DNA of 64,000 bases from Azolla caroliniana. Its lineage: Eukaryota > Polypodiophyta. This document shows, piece by piece, positions 49,485 through 60,184 of the stretch (positions within the stretch are counted from its first letter, which is position 1; each line of letters starts with the position of its first letter). The notes below the pieces were generated by a model. That model saw only the letters and a list, made by a program, of their open reading frames with translations, had not been told where the DNA came from and did not search any database. The position numbers and the translations under genes were made by a program. The stretch is from positions 1,116,001 to 1,180,000 of the forward strand of contig JBHGNT010000006.1 in the NCBI GenBank assembly GCA_043228905.1, given 5' to 3'.

Positions 49485-52400
49485 ATGAATACTCAAATGG
49501 GAAGCGCTCTTCCTACCGAGAAGCTCGACAAAACGAACTTCGCATCTTGGGAATACAAGATGCATCAATATCTTGTTGGACAAGGCTACTGGAGCTACAT
49601 CGAAGGAGCTCACGAATCACACCCCAACCCAACACACGCCGACTATCCCGCTTGGGAGTAGGTCGCAAGCCGTGTGTTGTATTGTCTAGCATCATGTGTT
49701 CATGATCATATTCTTGGTTACATTCGAGAGGCAAAAACGCCGAAGCAGGCGTGGGAAAATCTCAAAAAGATTTTCACAGCCAACACGGCCGCACGCAAGC
49801 TCCAGCTTCGTCAGGAGCTGAATAGCATCCAACAGAGGGACATGTCAATCTCAAGCTATACTTTGAAGATCAAGGAGCTATGTGACGCCATTGGATTGAT
49901 CAACGTTGTCATTGATGATGACGGACTGGTGCAGATATGCCTTGGAGGCTTAGCACTGCATTTCAACGCGATTAGATCAACCATTCTTGCAAGGGAGAAC
50001 CCTCCCTCCTTCTTCGACCTTCAATCGATATTGTTGGTCGAAGAGATTCACGCCCGACAGAGGAGCAACGCATCAGATGGTCATCTGCTCTACTCCCATT
50101 CGAATAATAGAAGAGATTTCAGCCGTGGAAACAGAGGTCGTTTCGGACAAGGCCATAATGATCGGCGGAATCAAGGGTATAACTCCCACCAGTGGCAAGC
50201 GGACAGGAATGAGCCCAGAGAGCTTGGCGGAAGGGGGAGTCATAATGCTGGACCAAGCAATCGCCGAAACCCAATCGAGTGCGGGTACTACGGAAAACCC
50301 GAGCACTACGAAGAAGAGTGCCAGATGAAGAAACGTGAGGCAGGCCGACAACTCATGAACTACGCCACGAACTCCGACTATGGCGACCGTGGCGGAATGT
50401 TCATAATGAAGCACAAAGCACACTCGATGTCTGCATTTGCGACAACCAACGCCTTGACTCCTAATAGTGTATGGTTTGTCGATTCGGGAGCTTCCAATCA
50501 CATGACTTCCCATGAAGATTGGTTCCGGGAATTACGGAAGCCCGAACGTCCCGGATATGTCGAAACAGGTGATGATACGACTCATCCAATACAGCAGATC
50601 GGGAATGTCCCATTCGGAAACGACGACGAACAGACCTACCTCAAGAATGTACTGCATGTTCCCACCATCACGAAAAATCTGGTCTCGGTCGGCCAGATTG
50701 TAGAACAAGGAATGCAAGTACGCTTCAACAATGATGGGTGCTTCATTGAAAAAGGCGATCAAATCGTAGCTCACGGCAGACGAGAATGTCGTATGTTCAT
50801 CCTTGAGTCGAGTGAAGTAAAGTCGGCTATGTACGCAAAAGGCTAGAAAGTCGAAACCGACTTAAAATTGTGGCACAAGTGAATCGGCCACATCAATCTT
50901 CAGAAGCTTCAGAACATGAAGACAAAAGGAATTGTAATCAGACTCTCGAACTTTACGGCAAAGGAGATCATGGGCGTGTGCGAAGCATGCCAATTTTGAA
51001 AACAACGCCGCCATCCATTCCCAAAAGAGCGGAATGTAAGCAAAGGGATCCTGGATGTCATACATTCAGATGTGTGGGGACCAGCCCAAACAGCTACTTT
51101 CGGCGGATGCCGTTACTATGTCACGTGCATTGACGACTTCTCTAGAAATACCTGGATTTTTCTGATGAAGCAAAAGAGTGAAGTGTTCAGCCACTTCCAG
51201 AAGTTCAAAGCTGAAGTGGAAAAAGCCATGGGCCGGCATGTACGCTGCCTTCGATTAGATGGAGGCAAAGAATATTTTTCGGATGAGTTCTCGGCGTATC
51301 TCCGCAATGAAGGAATCCGATGAGAGTTCTCGTGTCGACATACACCTCAGCAAAACGGCGTAGCTGAGCGTAAAAACCGCCACATAGTAGAAGTCGCACG
51401 AGCCATGATGAATGAGAAGAACCTGCTGAAATCGTACTGGGCAAAAGCGGTGAACATGGCCGTATATCTCATGAATAAGTGCACCACTTCAGGAGTACAC
51501 GACATAACTCCTCATGAGAAGTTCTTTGGAAAGAAGCCGGACTTATCGCATGTCCGCATTTTTGGCTCTATCGCCTACGTATATATTCTCGACGATACGC
51601 GACAAAAGCTCAATCCGAAGTCGGAGAAATGTATCCTCGTAGGATACTCACTCGAACAAAAGGGGTACAAATGCTACAACCCATCTACCTGAAAAGTTCG
51701 CATTAGTCGAGACGTAGTCTTCGATGAGTCCGCATCCTGGTAAGCACCAGAGAATACTTCGACTCCGCTCAACATGGATGACACCGAAATAAGAATAGAA
51801 GCCGAAGATCGTCTCACGCATATGCACGAAGAAAGTCCAATTTCGACATGGCTAAGCGGACCACAAGAGCCCCCAAGTGATCAAAGCACATCTCGGCCAA
51901 GTTCATTGCTAGACAAAGGCAAGGCAAAAATGCAGGAGTATGAAGATTATTTCGAACTCGACAGTGAGTTCGATGGCCTTGATATCCACACGGACGGTGT
52001 GAAGAAACCCCTAGAATTCGCAAATGACAAGCCACGCCGATCCATGCACCAGAAGAACCCCGTAAACCGCTACAGCTATGACGAGTACATGGCGTATCAT
52101 TACGCATTCATGATGAAGGTAGCGTCAGTACGGGAACCGGAAACGCTTTCTGAAGCCGCAAAGGATCCACGATGGGTCAACGCGATGAATGAGGAGATGG
52201 AAGCGTTATGCAGGAACGAGACATGGGATCTCGTTCCTCACCCCCCAAACAAGAAACCAATTGGTTGCAAGTAGATTTACAAGGTGAAGCACAATGCCGA
52301 TGGTTCTGTAAATCGCTTCAAAGCACGGCTCATTGCAAAAGGCTACGCACAGACACACAATGTAGACTACGAAGAAACCTTTGCCCTGGTGGCAAAGATG

Positions 52401-53136
52401 ACGACAGTATGGACCGTAATCACGCTAGCAGCAGCAAAAGGGTGGCACCTCCATCAGATGGACGTGAAAAACGCTTTTCTCCAAGGAGAGCCAGAAGAAG
52501 AGGTGTATATGACACAACCACGCGGATTCGAATCGTGTAATCATCCGCACGCCGTATGCCGACTCAAGAAGCCACTCTACGGCCTCAAACAAGCACCGCA
52601 TGCTTGGCACTCGAAGATCCCGCAGTATCTTCACCAAGTTGGATTTTGGATGTCAAAATCTGATACATCTCTATACATCAGAAATGAGTCGGATAGCCTG
52701 ATAGTCATCATTCTATACGTAGATGACTTAGTTATCGGAGGAAAGAATCTCACCGAGATTAACGAAGTTAAATCACTTCTTTCCGGCAGATTCGAAATGA
52801 AGGACCTGCACGAACTTCATTAATTTCTAGGTATTGAAGTAATTTGGACACCAGTCGGGATCATGATCTCACAACGGCACTACATTCTCAACTTACTCTA
52901 CAAGTTCGGAATGAGAGAGTGCAAACCTATGACTATCCGTCTTGAACGTAATTTCAAGATCGATGCCAGCTCTGGCATGACCGCGAGCGAGTCATCTCAG
53001 TATCGTCAACTAATCGGCAGTCTAATCTACCTAACCATTACGCGACCCGACCTCAGTTATTTGGTCGACCTACTCAGCCAATTCATGCAGAACCCAAGAA
53101 ACCTTCACCTCGTTTGCGCTAAGAGGATACTACGGT
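49485..53136 (+). pseudogene. Copia B gag-pol, one frame with nine premature stops
   Basis: Domains in order: gag (TEKLDKTNFASWEYKMHQYL), zinc knuckle with its second Cys changed to Tyr (CGYYGKPEHYEEEC, about 50280-50321), protease WFVDSGASNHMT (about 50474), pre-integrase, integrase with SDVWGP, LRLDGGKE and NGVAERKN, and RT with [11 protein letters not shown] and YVDD (about 52720). All of it lies in one frame from 49431 to 53136 with no frameshift. It is interrupted by stops at 49659, 50844, 50880, 50997, 51321, 51690, 51741, 52272 and 52821. At 52272 TAG stands where relative D has TGG (CKWVYKVK). It cannot make an intact polyprotein. Confidence 0.9.
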
Positions 53137-53407
53137 TGTAAACGTAAGTGTTTGCGGAAGCGTAAAACAGAGAACAACACAGATAGAAGTACCATGTACT
53201 TCAATGCTCACACGAGCATCTAACACTTACTACGAGACTATAGCTACCTAGTAGTCTATCCTATACTAGGCTTCCGATTGGACTTCCGGTTACAGATTGC
53301 ACCCGGCCTCCACTGCTTGCCGGTTCGGTTGCTCACCATCATACCGATTCGTCTCGCTTACCGGCTCCGGCTTATTCAGCCGATTCGGCTCCGGTTGAGC
53401 TTGCCGC

Positions 53408-53842
53408 TCAACACTCCCCCTCAAGCTCAACCTGAGGTGGGGTCGTAGTGTCGACCTCTGTGGCAGTCGGTTCTTCCAACCGACTTCTCCTGGCGTCACT
53501 TCGCCTTGCTCGCGCTCCTCGTCCGGTCCGGTCCCGTTTGCCGCGACCCCTTTGGTTCTGCGCGCCTCGACCCTCTTGGTCGGCATGTCTGCTCAATAGG
53601 CCCATCTCAGCACTCACGTTGTTGTGACTCCGGCGCTTGCCGATCCGTCGGTTCTCCCACGATGGCATTGACTTCCGCTGTGTCCGTGTCCCCATGGCCT
53701 TCAGTCGATCCGACTCATCCGGATCCATCTGTTGATCCGAGTGAGTTGTCTCCGACTCGTTCCAGCTCTTGTCCGAATCGGTACACTCCGATTCGACTTC
53801 CGGCTTCAGGCCTCTCACCACATCGGACCACTTCCGAGTCTT
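53408..53842 (-). pseudogene. Copia D pol C-terminal extension, distal part
   Basis: This open segment of 144 codons continues in frame from 58301-58296 if element C and one copy of its target site are removed. It is rich in Arg, Glu, Ser and Asp (GKRDRTGRGARARRSDARRS) and ends in the 3' LTR (ELEGEC stop). No known domain is recognised. Confidence 0.7.
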
Positions 53843-53847
53843 GGCCT

Positions 53848-53939
53848 TGTTGTAGACAGAGGTCGTCAATGCAGAAGATCAAATAGCATTCGATTAGGGT
53901 TGAGTACCTGCGTATGACAGTTTCAAGGTCGTGCACAGA

Positions 53940-53970
<31 letters not shown>

Positions 53971-54156
53971 GCACAAAAGACTTTCTATTCAATAGAAACA
54001 ATAATACAACCCAACCTTACAAAAAAGGTTACAAGGTCACTATATATAGTGACCGACTTAGGGCAACTACCATTTATGCTAATTACACAAATGGCCCAAA
54101 CTTGATCTATACAAAGGGATAGTGTGAATACGTCCATTATACACTTGTATTCGACA
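53848..54156 (-). repeat. 3' LTR of element C (309 bp)
   Basis: It reads TGTTGTAGACAG ... GTATTCGACA on the plus strand. The TATA box sits at the centre of a perfect palindrome with arms GGTCACTATA/TATAGTGACC at 54035-54054, and the LTR includes a GA tract (53943-53970). Confidence 0.95.
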
Positions 54157-54349
54157 CTCCCCCGTAATGGGCGTATACATGGGTTATCTAAGATTACAGG
54201 TATAAACTTAGGTTCTTGGACATATCAGTTTTGTTCGAGTCGGCAGGGTCCGAAGGCAGAAGACCGGACTGGTCGGGTCGGAAGAGTTGAAGCCGATCAT
54301 TACGGAACTGATGTCGGTTGTCTGAAACCATCCTGCGCTGTGTCCGGCT

Positions 54350-57163
54350 CTAACCGGACTGGTTTGTCGTTACGCCCATCTGATGCCGAAGGGACCGAAA
54401 GCGGTCTGCCGAAAGACATTTGGTCATTCCATCTGCGACATTGTCGGTTGTGGATATTTTCTCTAGACCGATTTTCCCTGAAATGACGCAGTCCCGAACG
54501 AAGTGATATCGAACGTCGATATGTTTGGAGGCGTTGTGGTGAACCGGATTTTTCGACAAGGCAACAGCACCTTGACTGTCGCTATAGACAACTGGAGTCG
54601 AGTCGTGGTCGACTTGCCAAAACGTGTGCGCCAGCCGGCCGAGCCACAGAGCTTCTTTTGCGGCATCGGACGCAGCTACATATTCTGCTTCGGTCGTTGA
54701 GGTCGCTGTGCACTCCTGAAGTTTCGACTTCCACGAGATTGCTCCATTGCCGAATTTGAAGCAGTATCCGGTTGTTGATTTCCGACTGTCTATACAGCCG
54801 GCGAAGTCCGAGTCGGTGTAACCGACTACGCCTGAGGTTGAGTTCGGACCGAAAAGAATGCCGTGGTCTTTTGTGCCAGCCAGATATCTGAACACATGCT
54901 TGACTGCGTTCCAATGCGATCGGCCAGGATTGTGCATAAATCTGCTAACGACTCCTACGGCATGAGAGATATCAGGCCGTGTCGCGACCATCAGGTACAT
55001 AAGGGAGCCGACTGCCGGTGCATACGGTACCGACTTCATATCTTCCCCCTCCGGACCGGATGTCGGGCAGTCTCGCTGAGAGAGCCGAAGATTCATGGGG
55101 AGCGGGGTTGAAGCAGATTTGGCTGATTGCATGTTGAAGCGTTCCAAGACACGTCCGATATAGTCGGTCTGAGACAAAAAAAGATGTCGTTTATCGCGAT
55201 GCCGACTAATCTTCATGCCAAGTATGTGTCGTGCCGGACCGAGGTCCTTCATGGCAAACTTCAACCGCAGTTGCCGAATGAGATCGGCAAGTTCGCCCGC
55301 GTGGCGTCCAGAAATTAGCATGTCGTCCACGTAGATGATGAGGAAGATGGGTGATCCATCTTGAGCTGTGTTGGTGAAAAGACAATGGTCCTCATCGCTT
55401 TTTGAGAAGCCGATCGATTGGATGAAGTCGTCGAACTTCTTGTACCATTGTCGCGGTGCCTGTTTGAGGCCGTATAGACTCTTCCTGAGTCGGCAGACTA
55501 GATGTTCTTGGCCAGTTGCCATGAAGCCTTTTGGCTGCTCCATATAAATTTCCTCGTCAAGATCACCATGGAGGAAGGCTGTTTTGACATCTAGCTGAAT
55601 CAGCTCCAAGTTGTCGGCTGCCACTACGCCGAGTAGGAAACGAAGGGTTGTCATTTTCACCACTGGTGAAAAAATCTCGTCGAAGTCGACGCCATATTCT
55701 TGTCGGAAGCCCTTCGCAACTAGTCTGGCCTTGTACTTTGGGGTGGTCGAGTCAGACGTCTCTTTTAGTCGATAAACCCACTTGCAAGGAAGAGCACGTC
55801 GATTCTTAGGTAATTCGACCAGATCCCAAGTCTTGTTTGCCCGAATGGAGTGCATTTCCGACTCCATCGCCAGATGCCAGGTGGCTGAATCGACAGATGT
55901 CGATGCTTCTTCGTAAGACGTCGGTTCGCCGGCGTCGGTGAAGAAAATTCCAGGAGAATACCTCTCCGGAGGTTGCGACAGTCTTTCGGATCGTCGAGGT
56001 ATGATTGGACTGGTCGCATCGGGTATCGGGGTCGGATGGTCCGAAAGCGAATTATTCTGCTGTGCCGAGTCGGTAGTGTAGGGTTCAGCTACCCGTGAAG
56101 CTGACCGTGTGTTAAGAGCGGGGCCTTCTTGAAGGGTCGGCACATCGGAAAACGTTACCCTTCGAACTTCGATCGGTTTTTCGACTGATGGATTCATAGC
56201 CGACTCGTTGAACACAACGTCCGAACTTCGAACGATTTTTCTGCGTTCGGGGTCCCAGAGTCGGTATCCCATTTCGCCATCTGATCCATATCCAAGGAAA
56301 ATGCATTTCTTGGACCGAGGTGCAAGTTTTCGGCGATCATCTTTCGGAATAAGGGCGTACGCCTCGCATCCGAAGATCCTCAGCTTGTCGTAATTCGGCT
56401 TACTGCCGATCCATAGTTCCTGAGGAATTTGAAGTCCTAGAGGTCTACTTGGCGACATATTGATTATGTGTACTGCCGTGAGTAGAGCCTCTGCCCAGAA
56501 GCCATCCGACAGTCTGGAGTGTTGGAGCATGGAAACTATCCGTTCTTGGATTGTCTGATTCATGCGTTCTGCAATCCCGTTTTGCTCCGGACTGTGTGGT
56601 GCCGTAAATTCACGTCGGATGCCGCGTTGTCGGCAGAATTTGACAAATTCTTCTGATTTGAACTCTCCCCCATTGTCGGTCCGAAAGCATTTCAGTTTTC
56701 GGTCAGTTTGATTTTCTACCATAGCGAGCCAATCGGAGAAGATCGAGAAGACACGATCTTTGGTGCGAATTGGATAAGCCCACACCTTTTGAGTTGAATC
56801 GTCAATAAAACTGACGAAGTAAGAGGCACTGCCAAGAGACTGATGTGGCATTGGGCCACAGACGTCCGAGTGGACTAAATCGAGGGGTCTCGTTTCTCTT
56901 GGTGCTGATGTCGGGTGTGATGCGGCTGCTTGTTTGCCATACTGGCAATGTTCGCAGAATTGATGGCCCGAGAAGGAGAGTTTAGGGATGTATCCGGCTC
57001 TAGATAGGTGCGTAATGCCGGCCTTGCTGAGGTGTCCTAATCTTCTGTGCCATAGTGATGACACAGGAATATCCACCAAAAACAGGTTACCCTCCCTGAG
57101 CGTAACATGTAACGGATACAGGGAGTGTATCTTGGGTCCTCTAGCAAGCAGGAGGTTCTTCAT
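54350..57163 (-). CDS. Copia C pol: integrase, RT and RNase H
   Basis: The frame is open for 937 codons. It begins in the gag-pre-integrase region (LYPLHVTLREGNLFLVDIP) with zinc ligands H39, H44, C70 and C73. The integrase core has D100 (HSDVCGP), D163 (RTDNGGE) and E199 (NGIAERMN). The copia RT has LDVKTAFLHGDLDEEIYMEQ and YVDD near residue 610. RNase H follows (YTDSDFAGCIDSRKSTTGY, STTEAEYVAASDAAKEA, HNASKHIDVRYHFVRD) and the protein ends near the LTR. Every catalytic motif is present. What is missing is upstream: gag C-terminus, CCHC knuckle and protease. Translation could begin at its own ATG (57163), which overlaps the gag stub in the +1 frame. Confidence 0.93.
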   Translation of the reverse strand: MKNLLLARGPKIHSLYPLHVTLREGNLFLVDIPVSSLWHRRLGHLSKAGITHLSRAGYIPKLSFSGHQFCEHCQYGKQAAASHPTSAPRETRPLDLVHSDVCGPMPHQSLGSASYFVSFIDDSTQKVWAYPIRTKDRVFSIFSDWLAMVENQTDRKLKCFRTDNGGEFKSEEFVKFCRQRGIRREFTAPHSPEQNGIAERMNQTIQERIVSMLQHSRLSDGFWAEALLTAVHIINMSPSRPLGLQIPQELWIGSKPNYDKLRIFGCEAYALIPKDDRRKLAPRSKKCIFLGYGSDGEMGYRLWDPERRKIVRSSDVVFNESAMNPSVEKPIEVRRVTFSDVPTLQEGPALNTRSASRVAEPYTTDSAQQNNSLSDHPTPIPDATSPIIPRRSERLSQPPERYSPGIFFTDAGEPTSYEEASTSVDSATWHLAMESEMHSIRANKTWDLVELPKNRRALPCKWVYRLKETSDSTTPKYKARLVAKGFRQEYGVDFDEIFSPVVKMTTLRFLLGVVAADNLELIQLDVKTAFLHGDLDEEIYMEQPKGFMATGQEHLVCRLRKSLYGLKQAPRQWYKKFDDFIQSIGFSKSDEDHCLFTNTAQDGSPIFLIIYVDDMLISGRHAGELADLIRQLRLKFAMKDLGPARHILGMKISRHRDKRHLFLSQTDYIGRVLERFNMQSAKSASTPLPMNLRLSQRDCPTSGPEGEDMKSVPYAPAVGSLMYLMVATRPDISHAVGVVSRFMHNPGRSHWNAVKHVFRYLAGTKDHGILFGPNSTSGVVGYTDSDFAGCIDSRKSTTGYCFKFGNGAISWKSKLQECTATSTTEAEYVAASDAAKEALWLGRLAHTFWQVDHDSTPVVYSDSQGAVALSKNPVHHNASKHIDVRYHFVRDCVISGKIGLEKISTTDNVADGMTKCLSADRFRSLRHQMGVTTNQSG

Positions 57164-57260
57164 TTTCGATGGGATCGATTTGCCCCTTGACTATGAGATA
57201 GTCCTGCATTTGCTCCTTCCAGAAGTTGAAGTTCGAACCATCGAACTTTCGTAGACTCAT
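57141..57260 (-). pseudogene. Copia C gag stub
   Basis: Thirty-nine codons from MSLRKFDGSNFNFWKEQMQD match the start of a copia gag, then a TAG at 57143-57141. The stub overlaps the pol ATG at 57163 in another frame; an internal deletion has joined the gag start to the pre-integrase region. Confidence 0.8.
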
Positions 57261-57984
57261 TTCTGACGAGCCGGATGTTGATGCCATCAAATTTGGTTTC
57301 GGTTAACGAAGCTCGGTTCGGAGTTGACTACGAACCTTGTTGGAGTGCAGCCGGTTGGCTCACCCGATATCGTTCTAGTCGGATTTGGACCCGAGTCGGT
57401 TCGGCTTCGGATATATGTATTGTTGAACTTGCTCGAATTGACTCCGGTAACTTGAGGGACAGAACCGACTGGTCTTCCCGAATGTTTCCGAGTCGTAGTG
57501 AGCCCGGTTCGCTTCCGAATATATATGCCGAATACCGATTATTGAAACCGATTATCTGAACCGATTCTGCTTCAGTTGACTGCAGCGACGAGAGAGACGG
57601 ATCCAACTGATCCTCCCGAATGTCGATCAGCCGGATGAAGCACGAATTTGGGTTGTTTTCTTGAGACCGATTTGCACCGAGTGGTTACAATGAGCGGCGA
57701 GCAGCGTTTGATGACCTCTTCGAATGCCGTTTAACCGAGTGGAGCACGATCGTGTCAATGTTGCACAAGGGGATTTCACCTCGAGCGGTTACGATCACAA
57801 GGAACAGAGTACAACCTGCTGGCTTACTCCAAGCAAAGATGATCTAACGCGATGAGATGCAAGCCTCGTTTTTCTTCTTCTTCTCTCTTCTTCGAATGAC
57901 GCAAGAAACCGAATGCTGTGCAGGCTGAGACGACGGCCGACAGCGGGATGAAGGACCGAATACTGTGCAGGCTCTGATACTAGA
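57261..57984 (-). other. Leader of element C
   Basis: About 720 bp of untranslated leader between primer site and gag start. It contains two imperfect copies of a segment of about 130 bp (AACCGACTGGTCTTCCCGAATG near 57462 and ATCCAACTGATCCTCCCGAATG near 57601). No coding motif is seen. Confidence 0.6.
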
Positions 57985-58076
57985 TGTTGTAGACAGAGGT
58001 CGTCAATGTGGAAGATCAAATAGCATTCGATTAGGGTTGAGTACCTGCGTATGACAGTTTCAAGGTCGTGCACAGA

Positions 58077-58109
<33 letters not shown>

Positions 58110-58295
58110 GCACAAAAGACTTTCTATTCAATAGAAACAATAATACAACCCAACCTTACAAAAAAGGTTACAAGGTCACTATATATAGTGACCGACTTAG
58201 GGCAACTACCATTTATGCTAATTACACAAATGGCCCAAACTTGATCTATACAAAGGGATAGTGTGAATACGTCCATTATACACTTGTATTCGACA
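57985..58295 (-). repeat. 5' LTR of element C (311 bp)
   Basis: Near-identical to the left LTR, with the palindromic TATA region at 58174-58193. It acts as promoter for minus-strand transcription. Confidence 0.95.
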
Positions 58296-60184
58296 GGCCT
58301 TCTCCATGCTTCCCTCGGCTTCTTCAGCCGGTGAACCGAAATCGAATTCTTCATTCAACTCCGCATCATGGTCAGTACCGTCGTGATGACCTCCGCACAA
58401 CATGCACTTCTCTTCCTGAGTGCACAACTCTTCTTCACAACCGCTTGCTCCGACCTGTTCGGATGTGTCGACTTCCTTCGTCGACTCAGCTTCCTTCATC
58501 TTCTTGTCTCCTCTTCTTCTGGCTCTCCTCTTACCGACGGGTTCAACAGTTTTTTTGCCTTTGCTTGTTTCGATAGGGACTTTGCCCTTGCTTCTCCCCC
58601 TCAAGTGCGGCACGTCGAGATGCTGAATACCAAGCATGTCGGTAAAGTGTTGCAACTTATCCGATCCGAGCGGCTTGGTGAAGATGTCGGCAACTTGCCG
58701 ATCCGTATGAACATACCGTAGGTCAATTTCACCGCTTAGGACCCGCTCACGCACGAAGTGGTAGTGCACCTCGATGTGCTTTGTGCGAGCATGGAACACA
58801 GGGTTCCTGGCGAGCTGCAGGCTGCTCATGTTATCGCAGTAAATCGGGATCGGGGTCGGTACCTCGATCCGCAAGTCTCGCAGCAGTCGCCGAAGCTAGA
58901 TGGCTTAACAAGTGGCAACGGCAGCGGCCCGATACTCAGCCTCAGTGCTTGACAAAGCCACTGTGGGCTGCTTCTTGTTGCTCTACGCAACGACCGCGCT
59001 ACCTATGGAGAACATGTATCCGGAAGTGGAGCGGCGATCAGACGCATCGCCGGCCCAGTCAGCATCTGTGTAACCGACAAGCTCTTGGGTATACCTCGCC
59101 GGTATAGCAGTCCCCGGTCCTTAGTGCCGCTGACATACCGTAATATTCGTTGCGCGCACTGAAGGTGCTCCACGGTCGGCTTCTGCATGAACTGACTTAC
59201 CATGCCGACCGGATAGCTGATGTCGGGTCGGGTGATGGTTAAGTAGATTAGGCTTCCCACAACTTGTCAGAACCGTTTCTCATTGCAGGCCGGTCCGGAG
59301 TTGGGACGGAGCTTCTGGTTCCGGTCCAGGGGTGTGGAGACAGGTCGGCAATCCGTCATGCCGAACTTATACAGCATATCCAACATGTAATGTCGTTGTG
59401 AGAGCAATATGCCGTCGGGGGTCCGGATCACTTCGATCCCAAGAAAATAATGAAGGTCCCCCAGGTCCTTCATTTCGAATGCGTCCGACAACTGGGACTT
59501 GACGCGGTTGATTTCGGGAAGACCCGGTCCGGTGATGACTAAATCATCCACATACAAGAGTATACATACTGGACCGTCAGAGCCTTGCCGGATGAACAAC
59601 GAAGAGTCCGACTTAGAGACAACAAACCCCAGCTTACGCAACCGGTGCGTGATCTTCGCGTTCCAGGCTCGGCGGGCTTGCTTCAAGCCGTAAAGCGACT
59701 TCTTCAGTCGGCATACCGCCGACTCGTTCATCTCTGATTGAAATCCGGGGGGCTAAGTCATAAAGACTTCTTCTTCAAGCTCTCCTTGAAGGAAGGCGTT
59801 CTTCACATCCATCTGGTGAAGATGCCACCCCCTTGCCGCAACAACCGCCAGTACCACACGAACCGTCGTCATCTTCGCCACAGGAGCGAAGGTCTCGTCG
59901 TAGTCGATTCCGTGGGTCTGTGCGTATCCCTTCGCCACTAACCGGGCTTTGTACCGGTTAACAGAACCGTCGACGTTGTACTTGACCTTGTACACCCACT
60001 TGCATACGATCGGTTTACAGTGACGGGGAGGATCAACTAGGTCCCAGGTTTCGTTGGCATCGAGTGCCCACATTTCTTCGTCCATAGCGGCACGCCAATT
60101 TGCGTTGTCGTGCCTTTCGGCTCCGGATCGTTGCGTGAGTCGGGTGGGAACCACAGAGGTCTTGGACTAGGCGGAAGAAGTTCG
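58296..60184 (-). pseudogene. Copia D pol: RT, RNase H and extension (proximal part)
   Basis: RT occupies about 60184-59003: [39 protein letters not shown] and LLYVDDLVITG. It is broken by TAG at 59755-59753 and by TGA at 59269-59267 (RF*QVVGSL). A frameshift near 59080 is followed by RNase H (YTDADWAGDASDRRSTSGY, ALSSTEAEYRAA) with three more stops, two of them at expected Trp codons. From 58874 to the C insertion the frame is open. It ends RNase H (HTKHIEVHYHFVRER-like, ADIFTKPLG) and goes on for about 100 residues beyond the usual pol end: KGKKTVEPVGKRRARRRGDK, then CMLCGGHHDGTDHD, then an acidic stretch. The continuation lies at 53842-53408. Confidence 0.85.

Larger units (their letters stand above)
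49106..53136 (+). mobile_element. Ty1/copia element B, interrupted by element D
   Basis: B starts with its 5' LTR and runs through gag, protease, integrase and RT. It stops mid-codon at 53136 in KRILR.., just before RNase H. The next base opens the LTR of element D (TGTAAACG), so D inserted here and the rest of B, with its 3' LTR, should lie beyond the right end of the window. Confidence 0.85.
53848..58295 (-). mobile_element. Young Ty1/copia element C inside D
   Basis: The element is 4448 bp with LTRs at 53848-54156 and 57985-58295 and an exact target duplication GGCCT (53843-53847 and 58296-58300). The LTRs differ by two substitutions and one GA unit, so the insertion is recent. On the minus strand the primer site TAGTATCAGAGC lies at 57971-57982, and the polypurine tract ACGGGGGAG at 54157-54165. 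Pol from integrase to RNase H is intact, but only 39 codons of gag remain and the protease is missing. It probably moved with proteins supplied by a complete relative. Confidence 0.95.
53137..60184 (-). mobile_element. Ty1/copia element D, host of C and E
   Basis: D, on the minus strand, is visible as 60184-58296 and 53847-53137, split by element C. Its 5' half is cut off at 60184 by element E. The 3' LTR is 53137-53413 (277 bp; TGTAAACG ... GCTCAACA on +), next to a polypurine tract GAGGGGGAG on the minus strand (53414-53422). Bases 53132-53136 (ACGGT) would be its target site; the second copy would lie outside the window. Confidence 0.85.

Noticed and set aside
53137-53413. 3' LTR of copia B
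   Set aside because: Its length (277 bp) is close to B's LTR (278 bp), but the sequences do not match. It joins the polypurine tract and pol of the minus-strand element D.
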